A stretch of DNA of 64,000 nt from Escallonia rubra (GCA_033065855.1 JAVXUO010002416.1:248001-312000); one strand, 5' to 3'. Counted from the first letter of the stretch, positions 11,816 through 23,919 are shown. Numbers and translations: made by a program. The notes: generated from the letters alone by a model not told the origin.

Positions 11816-13468
11816 TCCGTTCTTTTACGATGTATCCAAGAGACAAAGGAAAGCAAACACTTATTTTAAACATATCTAACGATTTTAAATAGTCAGAACC
11901 AGTAATTCAAAATAATATGCCATGCATGTGTGTCGTGTTTGGTTCACTAAATTTTGTCATTACTTTATGATTGGAGAGTGCTAAATTGGCATTTAATGAG
12001 ACCTGATCTAGGGGTGTCATGCATAGTGAAATTCATTGAAATGAAAAGCCATGACATGAAACAATATATTATTATCTTTCTAATAGTATCACTATAGCAG
12101 ATAAGAATGGCTTTTTGCCAATCTGGTTGGAGTAGCCTCCTTCTACGCGGCCGGGGGGGTGGGGGTGGGGAGGAAAACTTAAAATACAAAAATTAAATTT
12201 TAGTAACTTTTGGTTACAATACTGACTAAAATTTGATAGTAAAAATGTTAATAGAAGTAGCACTAACAATTTTTTAGATAATATTTTTGTTGTTAAAAGA
12301 TGTGTAAGTCAAAATTTTGCATATGAGATGAAGCTTCGACTTATTAGTAGTGTTTTAGCAAATGGTATAACGTGTCCAATTGTATAACATGCAAGATTCT
12401 TTGTTCGTTTCACGCATACTAGTCATCGTGGTTTTCATTGATACAAATCATTTACTTTGTATTAGTAGTGCCTCTAGAAATGTTCCGAACTAAGTGCAAC
12501 ATTAGAGTTTGTCGTTGAAAGTCCTCGGGCGATTCATGACATTTCCTTTTTCTTATTTGACGGGGGCTGAGCCAACCTGGGGCTGGTTGGCGCTCGGGCT
12601 TTCCCTCAAATGTTAAACCCTCTTTACTTATCAAAGCTACAATATATGATAAGAATACAAAATAATTTCACTTTGACACTCTCAACGATAAATCTTTTGA
12701 TAAACGCTCGTGATATTATCTAATACAATTATAGAACATCCATGATATCACAATAAATTCGAAAGTCATTGATCTCTGAAGTGTCCTAAAAATGTACAAA
12801 AAGGTCAGCAATGGTACACAACATGAAAGGGAGGCATAAAAAAGAGAATTCAAGTTAGCACCTCAGAACAAAAAATTAATAGTCATATTCATTGATGTAA
12901 CAACAAGGAAACAACTATACATGAACACAATATTTAATACAGAGAAGAACTAATCTGATCACTGCGAAAGGACCATTTTACCCCCAGATTGAAAACCAAA
13001 ACCACTGCTGAACAGGCACCTTCCTTGATTGCCCACCTCCAGAATTAATGAAACTCATGGGCTTCTCTTGAAAGCACCAACTTGTCACCATTTTTTGCTT
13101 TTGAAGGGAACCAACACCACAAAAAATATTACACTGCTACTACTAAAGTGTGAGGGTGGTAGACTATTTCCAGGCTTGTTTTTGCTGCTTCCAGTTGCTT
13201 AAACAATTCAAAAACAAGCATGGAAATAGCAACTTCTTCCGAGAATTTAGAGAGATTGACAAAGCAAACAAAGAACAGTTGCTGGCTAATCGTAACAGTG
13301 ACTGACTGAACCTGGTCAAAGTCTCCTCTGCAAGGTGCTGTAGTACCCGTCACCATTTGAGAAATGGGCGTCCAAGAAAGCAAAAGGGAGTACATATCTA
13401 TATATGTAGGATAGAGATAGAGAGAGGGCTAATTCTTGGCTATGAGGAAGTGGGTTTCCGTTTCTTGA
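11816..13468. other. Intergenic DNA downstream of the CLE gene
   Basis: No gene is supported. The part from about 12900 to 13468 is less AT-rich and could hold the 3' untranslated region of the minus-strand CLE gene. A G-rich run lies near 12149-12171. Open frames here are short and show no family features. Confidence 0.5.
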
Positions 13469-13819
13469 TCAGTTATGAAGTGGGTTGGGTCCGGAAGGGA
13501 CGAGTCTCTTCATTACGCCGTATCTCGGATCAATCTCGTCGCCATCATCGAGCGGCGGCGGCGGCGGAGTCACTGGGAGGGGTCGGCAGTGGCTGAGCTT
13601 GCAGATAGGAGACGGAGGAGGGGTTCGAGCAAAGATTGCATTGCAAGAATGGCGGTACTGCTCAAACCGTCTGTTGATCACAGAACTCTCCGGCAGGTTT
13701 TGGTCGACAGAGGACTGGGTTGATGATGTGGTGGCCGTGAGGAGAAAGAGGAGGAGAGATACCAGTACCAGAAGGTGGTGGTGGGATTGCATGGTTGTAG
13801 AGGAACAAGTCTTCTTCAT
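13469..13819 (-). CDS. CLE peptide hormone precursor, CLE9/CLE10 type
   Basis: This intronless 116-codon frame has the full layout of a CLE prepropeptide. Residues 1 to about 33 form a signal peptide with the hydrophobic core 'LLVLVSLLLFLLTA'. A variable, proline- and serine-rich middle follows. The last 12 residues (105-116) are RLVPSGPNPLHN, after 'YGVMK'. That dodecapeptide is identical to the one I recall for Arabidopsis CLE9 and CLE10. Mature CLE peptides are secreted, proline-hydroxylated and usually arabinosylated, and are read by LRR receptor kinases. For CLE9/10 the known receptors are HSL1 in the stomatal lineage and BAM-class kinases in xylem. The peptide ends exactly at the stop codon, as in many family members. 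I infer the same peptide class here; tissue and receptor are not visible from sequence. Overlapping plus-strand frames are shadows. Confidence 0.93.
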   Translation of the reverse strand: MKKTCSSTTMQSHHHLLVLVSLLLFLLTATTSSTQSSVDQNLPESSVINRRFEQYRHSCNAIFARTPPPSPICKLSHCRPLPVTPPPPPLDDGDEIDPRYGVMKRLVPSGPNPLHN

Positions 13820-14583
13820 GGCAGTTTTCTAGAGACAGAAGGGTGGTGGTGGTGGTGATGGTGACGGTGGTGGTGATTGAAAGAAGGGGAGAGGGATTGA
13901 AACAATTGTGTGTGGTGATTTTGTTGTCTATGGAGGTGGGAAGTGGGAAGTGGGAGTGTTTATGGGGGGCCAGGGCAAGAGTCAGGTGATAGGGGTGATC
14001 ACAAAATTTGGTGATTTATGTACGAAGAAAACTGTGGTCACCTCTCATCAAACGAGTCACGCGTAGAGTCTGGACACATATTACACATAGCTTTGATGAA
14101 ATTTTGACTCACCTCAATTAATGCATACTATTTCCTCCCATCGCATGTTAAAAAAATTTAGCTATCTTTTTTCATCGTGCAGAGTAAACATTTTTATCCT
14201 GATAAACATTTTGTTCGACCGAAAAGTCCCGTCGAGCATAATGTGATGAGACTCGTATATTACTAACAAGAGATATCAAGTTTAGATATTATCTTTTGTA
14301 TGTGATACCATGTACTTATTTTGACGACAAAATAAGATGTGGTCCTAATCGTATTATAGGGACAATGGAGTGCGTAACTTGTTTCACCAAGTAATTAATT
14401 AGTCCTCTTATGGTCAGAGTTTTGGCACATGATCTGGATAAATGTATTGCTGGTAGATAGCTCTGCCTTGTGCTAGTCGTGTTGTCCACTTGTTCTTGTA
14501 GGTCTGAAACCATGAGCAAACAAATCTTTATCCAAATTCTATGTCCCATACTGAATTTGGGATTCCATACTATGAAAAAAAAA
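13820..14583. other. 5' flank of the CLE gene
   Basis: A GGTGGTGGTGATGG-type stretch at about 13841-13880 lies directly upstream of the CLE start and could be 5' UTR. Beyond it the DNA is AT-rich and shows no gene. Confidence 0.4.
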
Positions 14584-14807
14584 TTTGGCTTCTACTGGTT
14601 GAAGAATCTTCCTCCTACTCCCGATATAGCGAGAATTAATCGTCTCTAAATATTTCTAGTGTCTTTTATTTAGTAACTCTAAAAAAATGCTGCTAATAAA
14701 TGTCCCTGAAAGTGCTAATAAAAAAATTACTAAAAATATTTAGTAACTATTAATCGTCACTGTACACAGGGTTGGAGGAGATTTTTACAACCCTGATAGG
14801 AGCCAAA
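14584..14807. mobile_element. MITE, copy 2 of 3
   Basis: It is about 224 bp long and in the same orientation as copy 1, from 'tttggcttctactggttg' to 'ccctgataggagccaaa'. The internal blocks 'aatcgtctctaaatatttct' and 'ctctaaaaaaatgctgctaa' match copy 1. It is more decayed than copy 1, including several changes in the left terminal repeat. Confidence 0.8.
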
Positions 14808-16043
14808 GTATGTTCTATTTTGCTAAGAAGTCGCTTCTTCATTTACTCTATAATTTTTCAACGAAACCCTATGTTAGATTAGAGACAGATAAATGACAAA
14901 TGACAAGTAAAATGAATACAGTTGTTCAAAATGCCATAATATGACGAGTAAAGTATAATTGAATGTTCGGTACATACTATCTCAACATTTGCCTCGATAA
15001 AATTTGTCAAGCTTTCCGAAACAGAAGGGGGCTTGAATAATAATAAAGTCCCCTTTTCTTCACATATTTCAATTACAAAAATCCACTCTAGTAAATGAAA
15101 CATATAAAACCAAGATAATTATGCCATAATTAGGAAAGTGTAGGATCACCCATGCATGTTAATTATCAAATAGAGCACGTATAGAAGAACATGCATAATC
15201 AAGGATTAAGAATTGTATTATTCATTTGGTCCTTTGAGAAGGATTATGTGTTCATACTCTAAAATAGTCAAAACTAAACTTGAGATATATCCAGTCAGAC
15301 AACATAACTTATCCGGTGCTGCCATTTTTAAGGCTTGATCCAATCCTCTTTACCTCAGCAATCAGCATGATCCCTTGGCAGAGGATCTTATCTTACGTGG
15401 TAATAGTCTTTTTAAGGTGTACAAATAGTAAAATACAACAAGGAAGGTCTGAGAGTAACCATCACCCGTGGTGTGCCATATGAAAAAGAGACAAAAGTAT
15501 TCGGAGTCCATATATAATTTGCTACTCCCTTCTGGAAGGGGATGTGTGACCAATTATCAAGATGCTTACAGACCAATCTGCCACTCCCTTCTGGAATATC
15601 AGAGCCTTCATTGAAGAATCAAAAAATTTGATAAAGAAATTATCTTGCTGGGACGTTCGGAGAAACGCAAATATAGCAGTCCATAATTTAGCTGCCAAAG
15701 CCTTCTTTTGTAACCATTTTGATTTTATTCCTTTTTTATCTAACCTTTTGTTCAATTTGGAAGAAGAGAGGAACGTTGATGTATAGTTCTGTCTTTAATT
15801 TCAATAATATATCCCAATTACCAAAAAAAAAAAAAAACCAAATATTCCAAGTCAAGAGATTTTTAAAAGGAAAAGAAAGGAGAGAGGGAATATCCAAAGA
15901 TGAGAGATTTTCAAACAAATATGTTTTGCATAAGGAACAGTAGATGAATAAGATGGAGGGAGACAATACTAACTAAAAGGATGGGTGAAGCTGATGTGAC
16001 ATAAGAAGCCACAAATGTCAATTTATATTTGATTAGCAAAGTA
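14808..16043. other. Intergenic DNA without a supportable gene
   Basis: This is AT-rich sequence with short frames only. A direct repeat 'gccactcccttctggaa' / 'gctactcccttctggaa' occurs near 15520 and 15580, and an A run lies near 15822. I see no domain or splice pattern. Confidence 0.5.
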
Positions 16044-16871
16044 TCTAGACAGTTGTGTGAAAGTCGAAAATGAGATTACGTCACCGTCTACGTGGACGTT
16101 CTCTTACTTGCGATGTAGACTTTCTTGTTTTGATTTTTTGAAATATTTTGAATTTACTTATCTTTATAATAATAAATTGGATTCTTTTTTTCTTTCTCGT
16201 ATTTAGTTTGATTTGAATTATTTTTAACCATTTGAAATTCAACTAATTATATAAATTTAATTTTACTTCTCTCTCTTCTATGTAAACACGTTCCATTCAA
16301 AAATTTTATTTATGTCTTTGCAGTTCCATTGAATACTAGATTTCGCCAAAAGTAATTCTCTATATATTCCTTTTAATTTTAAATATTTCTTATTGTTTAG
16401 AGAAGTCCAATATTCTTCTTCAGTTTTTCTCTCTGACTACCATAATATCCTTCCTTTTATTTCATTACAAGTTTATATATAGTTTACTCTCCTATATTAT
16501 TTTCAATCATTTGTTATACAGTATATCTTTACTATTTTCTTGGTGACGATGAGTGATTTAAACCTCAACAGTCAGACTATTATCGTTAGTATTATCACCA
16601 TAATCATTATTAGTTTGGAGAGACTATTTTTGTAATTTCAAATACTATTTTCCATCTTCATTTGTTAGAAAAAGTTAACAATTACTACTCAAGTTTATTA
16701 TTGACGACAAAAATTGGTAGGAGAACTCACATAAAAATGTGAAAATAAATTTTTAATTATTTTGTTTGTCACTATCAATTGTTATTGTTATTAGACATAC
16801 AAGTATTAGATCTCTCAATTAGTACTTTGATAGTTGTTGCTCCCGCGTGCAAAGCACGAGATTAAAACTAG
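16044..16871 (+). mobile_element. Non-autonomous Helitron
   Basis: It begins TCTAGACAGTTGTGTGAAAG at 16044 after an A and ends in CTAG at 16871 followed by T. The 3' hairpin CGTGCaaaGCACG lies about 10 bp before the end, the classic Helitron terminus. Internal blocks such as 'gaaatattttgaatttactt' and 'gccaaaagtaattctctata' match the minus-strand element at 8876-10644, though this copy is about half its length. There is no coding capacity. Confidence 0.82.
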
Positions 16872-17281
16872 TATTAAATGATATTGGACCTTCGGATCAT
16901 TTAGGACCTTGGATTACGACGGAGTGATGTAATAGAAATATGAGCTAAGAGACGCAAAAGTTATTTTACGATATGTCCACCCGTCATAGATGATCATTGG
17001 TCCTGGTCCGTGCAATGTTTTTCACAAGATGTTATTAGTTTTAAAGGCTAAGGATCAGAGATGATCGAGGCTATTGATGTTTCAAAGGTTGATGGAAACC
17101 TTGGAAAAACAATTAGCCTGAAAGCTCACTTTTTAGATATAGCGAATCGCCTCGAAAAATAGAGAGTCGCCATCTTATTCAATTAAATGCAGAAAAATAA
17201 GAAAAACCTGAAATGATTCTAAAAATGTCCAAAAAAACTAACTAGTCTATTGAAAATAGATAAATGGGTTCGGGGACTAAA
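16872..17281. other. Spacer between a Helitron and a TIR element
   Basis: About 400 bp with no gene or repeat structure that I can name. Confidence 0.5.
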
Positions 17282-17734
17282 GGGTCTGTTTGATAACTTG
17301 TTAGTTTTCTGTTTTTTTCCTCGTGGAGAAAAAAACGCGTTTCGCACACAATTTTTCATTTTTTTCCTTAAGTTTTAAAAATCAGTTGTTAAAATAGGGC
17401 TGCTTTTTAATACTTCCATTTAGGAACTTTGGGTTTTCAGTTTTAGTTTTTATTTTGAGACCATCACCACCCTCCCACCGCCACAGCCACGGGCATCCGT
17501 CGCCGGCTACCGCCGCTGGCCACCGCCGCTGGCCACCGCCACCGCAAACCACCACCAAAGAAAAAATTCAAAATAAAAACTGGGTAATCAAACATTTAAA
17601 ACAAAAAAACTCAAAATAGAAACTGGATAATCAAACACCTATTTATTTTTGTAAAAAATAAAAACTAAACTGGTTTTGATTTTTATTTTTTTGAAAATAG
17701 AAAATCAAAACTGGAAGTAATTTCAAACGCTACC
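17282..17734. mobile_element. TIR/MITE-like element, 'GGGTCTGTTTG' ends
   Basis: The left end reads 'gggtctgtttgataacttg' and the right end, inverted, 'ggtagcgtttgaaattactt'. Inside are mirrored 'gttttctgtttt' and 'gaaaatagaaaatcaaaac' blocks and a GCC-repeat core at 17470-17550 ('caccgccgctggccaccg'). Ends of this form recall Tourist/PIF-Harbinger or hAT MITEs; the TSD is not clear. A 3'-half relative lies at 18190-18411. Confidence 0.5.
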
Positions 17735-17825
17735 AAAGTTATTCAACGGGAAGGTGTTAGACATATGTCACACCCTTTTGGTCTGTACTTCATTTGTATT
17801 GTTTTTTGGCTTTTTTAACACATAC

Positions 17826-18010
17826 ATATAGGGATGGCAATGGGGGAGGGTCGGATGCAGATCTTATAAGATCCGCACCCGCCTCGGTATCCCAAAAACC
17901 CCATCCCGCCCCGCCCCACCACCGGGTTATATAATTTCAATACCATAACCGACCCTAAGATATTTTAGGAAACCCGTCCCCGCTTCGCCCTGCCCCGGAC
18001 GGAGAATACT
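17826..18010. repeat. G/C-rich interspersed repeat fragment
   Basis: It starts 'atagggatggcaatggggga' and contains 'ccgcaccc', 'ccccgccccaccaccgggt' and 'cccgtccccgcttcgccctg'. This GGGATGGCAA...GGGT / CCCCGCCCC pattern is a common plant interspersed repeat type. It has no open frame. Family and borders are not determined. Confidence 0.45.
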
Positions 18011-18189
18011 TTAGACTACCATTACCATATCCTAAATTAATCTAAAAAGCTATAAATGTAACTTGAGGGAGCTATTGCCTAGAAGACTCGGGAACTCCTT
18101 ATGATGAATTCAGAAAGCAAGTGACTTATAAATATAGAGAATTGAAGTATGAAATGCTAAATTCTCCCTTATAATTGATGTACCACTTA

Positions 18190-18411
18190 TAAGAAAGCGC
18201 CCCCCCCCCAGGCCCCACCGTAACCACCACTAAAAAAAAAACTCAAAATAAAATTTGGGTAATAAATAATTAAAAAAAACTCAAAATAAAAATTAGGTAA
18301 TAAAACACCTATTTGTTTTTGTAAAAAATAAAAACTAAAAACTAAACTGATTTTGATTTTTTTTTTTTTTTAAACAGAAAACCAAAACTGAAAGTAATTT
18401 CAAACAGACCC
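18190..18411. mobile_element. Partial copy of the 17282-17734 element
   Basis: The right half is collinear with 17540-17734: an ACCACC core, two 'actcaaaataaaa...ggtaat' repeats, 'cacctatttgtttttgtaaaaaa', then 'gaaagtaatttcaaacagaccc'. The terminal 'caaacagaccc' is the exact inverse of the start of the 17282 element ('gggtctgtttg'), which helps define the family's true terminus. Confidence 0.55.
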
Positions 18412-18932
18412 GTAGTTTCTCAAACCTCATGTGCACGAGGACAATTTGTCCTAAATTATCAGTTGGGTTGTTAAAAATAATTAGTGACATTTTTGGTTTT
18501 TTTTTAAAGTTAAATATGAGAATGATGGTATATAGTGACATTTTTGTTGTTACGTAAGAAACCTTGCAATAACACACATTTTTACATCATTAAAAAAATT
18601 ATCAAAAATATTTAACGACCATCAATTCTGTCAATCGTCTTAAATGGAAAATTACAGCTTATCTTTGTAGAAAGACGTCTAATATTCAAGAAAAATTTTA
18701 ATTGGAAGTTTCCCAATTAAATGGTCACAACTCAAAATCAAAAGAAATTGACATCTGATCTAACTGGCGAGCATATCAAGATGAATATTCCCCAATCATA
18801 TGTCATCAAAATTGTTCCCAGCCCGCATAGACCAATCAACAAACCACCCTCCACCACCAACCATAGCTCATATCACCACCTCCAACCGTCGCCCCGCCAA
18901 ATCAAACCACCACTAACTAATTCCAACCAGAA

Positions 18933-21900
18933 ATGAACCACCTCCTCCTCCTCTCTCTCCTCCCCCTCCTCCTCCTCCCCCCAATATCTCCCACCCAAAT
19001 CTCCGTATCCCCCAAGACCCTATCGAAATCCGGCGACCCGGTCACGATCCAATGGTCCGGCATTGACGACCCGTCAAGCCTCGACTGGGTTGGGCCCTAC
19101 TCTCCCCCCAACTCCTCCTCCGACCACTTCATCGGTTATCTCTTCCTCTCCAACTCCTCCACCTGGCAATCCGGGTATGGCTCCATCACCATCCCGTTAA
19201 TCAACCTCCGGTCGAACTACCAGTTCCGGATCTTCCGGTGGACCGCGTCCGAGATCGACCCGAAGCGTCACGATCATGATCACAATTCCTTGCCCGGAAC
19301 CAAGCACCCGCTGGCGGAGTCGGAGGAGATCGGGTTCGAATCGGGTCGGGGCCCCGATCAAGTCCACCTGGCGCTGACGGGACAGGAGGGCGAGATGAGG
19401 GTGATGTTCGTGACCCATGACGGGAGGGAGAGCTTCGTGAGGTACGGGCGGGGTCCCGATCGGATGGATCAGGTTGCTGGCACGCGGGTGGACCGGTACG
19501 AGAGGGAAGATATGTGCGATTCACCTGCGAATCACAGCGTTGGGTGGAGGGATCCTGGGTTTATACATGATGGGGTCATGACAAGCTTAAAGAAAGGGAA
19601 GAGGTATTATTACAAGGTAATGATTGGATCAGTTTGTGTTGATGCTAAACGATTATGTTTGAATGAATGTTGGCAGCTTTGTAAGATTTTAATGCTTGGT
19701 AGTTTCCCTGGAAGCCTATATTGTTCATAAGTTGTTGGGAAAACATGACTTCTTTCTTTGTTAGATGTGCTAACTTTTTGTTGATTACTTAGAATTTCAA
19801 AGTGATTTATTAGCCAACTTTAAGTGGACTGAAATAGTTAGGTAATTTATCGGAAGCTCTGTAGATTGATCCAATCGAGGGTATCGGTTACGTGGGCTTT
19901 AAAATGTATGAAGTACCCATCTTGGACCCTCGTACACCCAGACAAAGGTGATGGGATGCATCCAAGACTTCTCATCGATTTTCCAGTGACATGCGCTATA
20001 ATGTTTCAAAGGGCTTCACCTTATATATTATTGCTTTAATATGAGAGGCATTCTCAATTTGGAGTGTGTTCCCCTCTATAAACTTGAATAAATCAGCAAT
20101 GATATTATATGTCATTATTTGGGCGTGTTCCCCTCTATAAACTCGAAAGTGAGAAGAATCCAACACGTAGATGCATGTATCAACTTGAACATGTAAGCAG
20201 TCGATGTAACTTAGGGCTCCATTGCCAAAATCGATCGATTTTATATATCATTATTTGGGCGTGTTCCCCTCAATAAATTTGAAAGTGAGAAGAATCCAAC
20301 ACGTAGATGCCTGTATCAACTTGAACATGTAAGTAGTGGATGTAACTTAAGGCTCCATTACCAAAATCGATGGTTCTGGTTAAATTAGATTTTAAATCCG
20401 TCTACAGCTCTATCCTCATATTTTTTACCAATCTTCTTGTTTGATACGTACTTCATTTCGTTTAGACAAGAAAGAGAGAGTGAATTTGCTCACTTTTTTC
20501 TTCACTCATGGGACTTGTTTTCCCCGTAGATTTGCGGGATTTTCGCTTAAACCCTGCACTGGGGGGAGCCTCTGTTATAGGTCATTAGTGCTAAGGCAAT
20601 ATGCAAGTCTTTGGCAATTTAGTTCACTTTTGGCGTTTTGAGTGAGATCAGAATCTCTCTCTCTCTCTCAAAAACACACACATTTGGGAAGCATGACACT
20701 GCTATATGCACCCTCCTTTTCTCTCCTCTTCATCTACTAAAGTGCGGCTCTTGATAATTCGTTTACTGTCTTGTTCGAGTTGATAAGAGAGCCATGCTTT
20801 AATGTATTTTGAAGCTCGTTAGACTTACCCTGATTTGATACATTAAATACTTTATAGCAACATAACTGGATCGGTGCTAAACTTGGTTGCTTCAGAATTT
20901 GGCAGTTCCATTTATCCAGGTTTGCAAAGCGTACATCTCAGCTCTTCTTGGCCGAACATGATTACAACCCTACAAATCGGGATATCTGGGAGACATGCCG
21001 TTACTCTTTTTTTTCTTCTTTTCTTAGTGGTTTATTCTTTCACTTTAGTCATACAACATCTGTTAAAGATGTTCCCATGAGTCACGCAGGCATCAAGTTT
21101 GTGTTACCTGTTTCATATGATTTTATCTGGCGTACTTTTTGATTAACTTGGTATCCGATTTTCCACACTAGTAGTTATCATAAGAAGTTCCTGCTTATAT
21201 AATTTGCTAGTACTATACGGACAAACTCGTGGTTGATAGTAATGGGCTATTTAAAGTGGTGCAAGTTCTCACTAAGACACATTATCCATGTGACATTCCT
21301 GTGGAAGCTCTTTTTCTTATTTTGAGCCCATCTGAATAAAACTTGACTAATTTTTCCCTGTGACAGGTAGGTAGTGACTCTGGGGGGTGGAGCATCACTT
21401 ACAACTTTGTGTCACATGATGGGGACTCAAGTGAAACAGTAGCCTTCTTATTTGGAGACATGGGGACTGCAACACCATACTCGACCTTTATTCGTACGCA
21501 AGATGAGAGCATATCAACTATCAAGTGGATCAATCGTGATATTCAAGCTCTTGGCGACAAACCTGCCTTGGTTTCACATATTGGAGACATCAGCTACGCA
21601 AGAGGCTACTCATGGATATGGGACAACTTCTTTAATCAGATTGAGCCTGTTGCCTCCCAAGTCCCTTACCACGTGTGCATTGGTAATCACGAATATGATT
21701 GGCCATTACAGCCTTGGAAACCTGACTGGTCCTACTCAATTTATGGGACAGATGGGGGAGGAGAGTGTGGGGTGCCTTATAGTCTCAGGTTCAACATGCC
21801 TGGAAATTCTTCAGAACCAACTGCAACCCGTGCCCCGGCCACACGTAATCTTTACTATTCATTTGATATGGGGTCGGTGCATTTTCTTTATATTTCCACT

Positions 21901-22632
21901 GAAACCAATTTTCTTCAAGGGAGCAGCCAATACAATTTCATAAAGCAAGATTTAGAGTCGGTGGATAGGAAAAAGACTCCTTTTGTGGTCGTCCAAGGGC
22001 ACAGGCCAATGTACACCACAAGCAATGAAATTAGAGACGCCCCTATTAGGGAGAGAATGCTTGAGCACCTGGAACCTCTATTTGTAAAGAGCAAGGTCAC
22101 CCTTGCATTGTGGGGTCATGTCCACCGATACGAGAGATTCTGTCCATTAAACAACTTCACTTGTGGAGCCCTGGGTTTCCATGGGGAGGATTGGGAGGCA
22201 TTTCCCGTCCATGTTGTCATAGGAATGGCAGGACAAGATTGGCAACCGATCTGGGAACCAAGAGCAAACCACCCTACAGACCCGATCTTCCCACAACCAC
22301 TGCGGTCCATGTATCGTGGGGGTGAATTTGGGTATACTAGACTCTTCGCTACGAAAGAGAAACTTACATTTTCTTATGTTGGGAACCATGACGGGGAGGT
22401 GCATGATACATTCGAGATTTTGGCGTCAGGTCAAGTTCTAAATGGTAACTGGGGAGGCGATGGTGCTATAGCCAAAGGTAAGGTGGGCTCTACAATTTCG
22501 TTGTATGTTAAGGGCGCCAGTGTACTGATGCTCGGAGCCTTTATTGGATATGTTCTTGGCTTCATATCACGTGGAAGGAGAGAAGCTGCATTGGGGAAGA
22601 CTTGGACTCCTGTGAAGAGCGAGGAAACGTGA
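18933..22632 (+). CDS. Purple acid phosphatase, PAP2/PAP9 group, C-terminally anchored
   Basis: Two exons, 18933-19616 and 21367-22632, join in phase 0 (TAC AAG | GTA GGT) and give 649 aa. Residues 1 to about 20 are a leucine-rich signal-like segment. A fibronectin-like N-domain with '[20 protein letters not shown]' follows, then the metallophosphatase domain. All five metal-binding blocks are present: GDMG (258-261), GDISY (301-305), GNHE (334-337), QGHRP (H440) and GHVH (478-481). The C-terminus has a hydrophobic helix (about 611-629, '[19 protein letters not shown]') and then a basic tail. Length, two-exon structure and tail fit the PAP2/PAP9 group. In Arabidopsis PAP2 that tail anchors the protein on chloroplast and mitochondrial outer membranes. 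The enzymes hydrolyse phosphomonoesters with an Fe-Zn/Mn centre. Database labels of 'inactive' in this group are not supported by a missing ligand here. The substrate is unknown. Confidence 0.93.
20113..20371. repeat. 136-bp tandem duplication in the PAP intron
   Basis: Two copies (20113-20235 and 20249-20371) share 'cattatttgggcgtgttccc', 'gtgagaagaatccaacacgt' and 'ccaaaatcgat', with about ten differences. A partial third copy, 'gtgtgttcccctctataaac', lies at 20067-20086. It falls wholly within the single intron, so it does not affect coding. Confidence 0.85.
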
Positions 22633-22864
22633 GTTAGAAATTACCTTTGCAGCACACAGGCTTACTAGAAATCCTTGAAATCTGCGTTTGCATGTAGACA
22701 GGAAGCTTGACTACTCGAGCCTCTCCAAATAGACACACTCTTTACACTATAGAACGATTCAACTTTGGAAGCTGAGATTAAAGTGTACTCTTTGTTCATT
22801 GTGATCACGTCGTATACTATAGAAAGATGTCTGTAAATATTATAGAAATAGAGCATTTTGTGGG

Positions 22865-22870
22865 AATAAA
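22865..22870 (+). terminator. Candidate polyadenylation signal of the PAP gene
   Basis: An AATAAA hexamer lies about 235 bp after the PAP stop codon, a normal 3' UTR length for plants. The cleavage site cannot be fixed from sequence. Confidence 0.4.
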
Positions 22871-23346
22871 ATCATGTATGACAGATTTTCCTTCCATGAC
22901 ACCTTTGTGAGTTTGATGCAACTGCATAAATGCCTCTGGCAGTCTGATGTGTGCAACGTTTCAACCATTCTTCAGCAAAGTCTGGCACTTGTCGAGTACA
23001 AGAAACTGGCTTTGAGCCGGTGGCAAGAATTTTCTGCAACTATTTTACAATGCACAAGAGCAGTTGAATATCTTTCTGCTTATTGTGGGTTCACGGAACC
23101 CTGGATGTTGGAACTTTGATGAGAAGTATTAATAGCGTTCGACAGTTTTTTTCATTAGTAATGTACCCTTTTAGTTTTCTTGCTGTTTCAAGCAATTGTA
23201 CATGCAGTCGCATGACTTTAAAACAATTGTAACATAAAGGGCATCCGGGATTTGAGAATCCAAATCCATCCAAGCTACAATTATCTGGAATCACGATGGA
23301 TCATTAAACCCTACACCAGTCCAAGCGACTCCAACTATGGAACCCT

Positions 23347-23640
23347 AAATGGCCGAAACCGAGGCAGCTCTCCTTGCTATCAAGCTGGCCATCCGGAACA
23401 GATGCACGCATGTGATTTTTGAAGGAGATGCGTCAGTGATTGTCAACTGGATAAATATTTACGAAGAAACTCCAAGCTGGAGCAGCTATGCAGCAGTGAA
23501 GAAGCCAGAGACAAACTGAAACCCTTCTCAAAGTCAGTAGATTTGAAAAAGCTCACAATCTGGCAATTTGGGCTGATGTAAACCAATTTTTTGGCTTAGT
23601 TCCATCTTCTTCCATCTCCTCCCTTTTGTCAATGGAAGAT
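23347..23640 (+). pseudogene. RNase H-like fragment of a LINE-type element
   Basis: The frame starting near 23350 reads 'ETEAALLAIKLAIRNRCTHV' and then 'FEGDASVIVNWIN'. This is the RVT_3/RNase H core found at the end of plant LINE polyproteins, and also in some host genes. Stop codons follow after about 55 residues and no upstream reverse transcriptase is present. I read it as a 5'-truncated, decayed retroelement tail lying between the convergent PAP and SNAP33 genes. Confidence 0.65.
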
Positions 23641-23919
23641 ACAGGGAACTAAGATAAAGTATATTCTGCCTGTTGGACTATTAATGAATTGATTTGACCA
23701 GAAAAATAAAAAAAGCACGATACATCTGCCTTCACAAATCAAGAAACATGCTTTTTTCTATTATTATCATGTTAAACAGATTGGAAGTACAGTGTTGCCA
23801 TAACAAAATTGTAGATGAATAAGATAAGTGAAAAAAAGAAAATGATACAAGAGGCAAAACATCTGAGGTGGACATGATTGAAGAGTTTCATTCCGCAAGC
23901 TGGTGTTTAGCAAGTTCTC

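Noticed and set aside
13357..13832. Plus-strand frames overlapping the CLE gene
   Set aside because: The minus strand carries a full CLE precursor, including signal peptide and conserved dodecapeptide; the plus frames are shadows.
19201..19524. Minus-strand frames opposite PAP exon 1
   Set aside because: They are mirror frames of a GC-rich coding exon with conserved PAP sequence on the plus strand.
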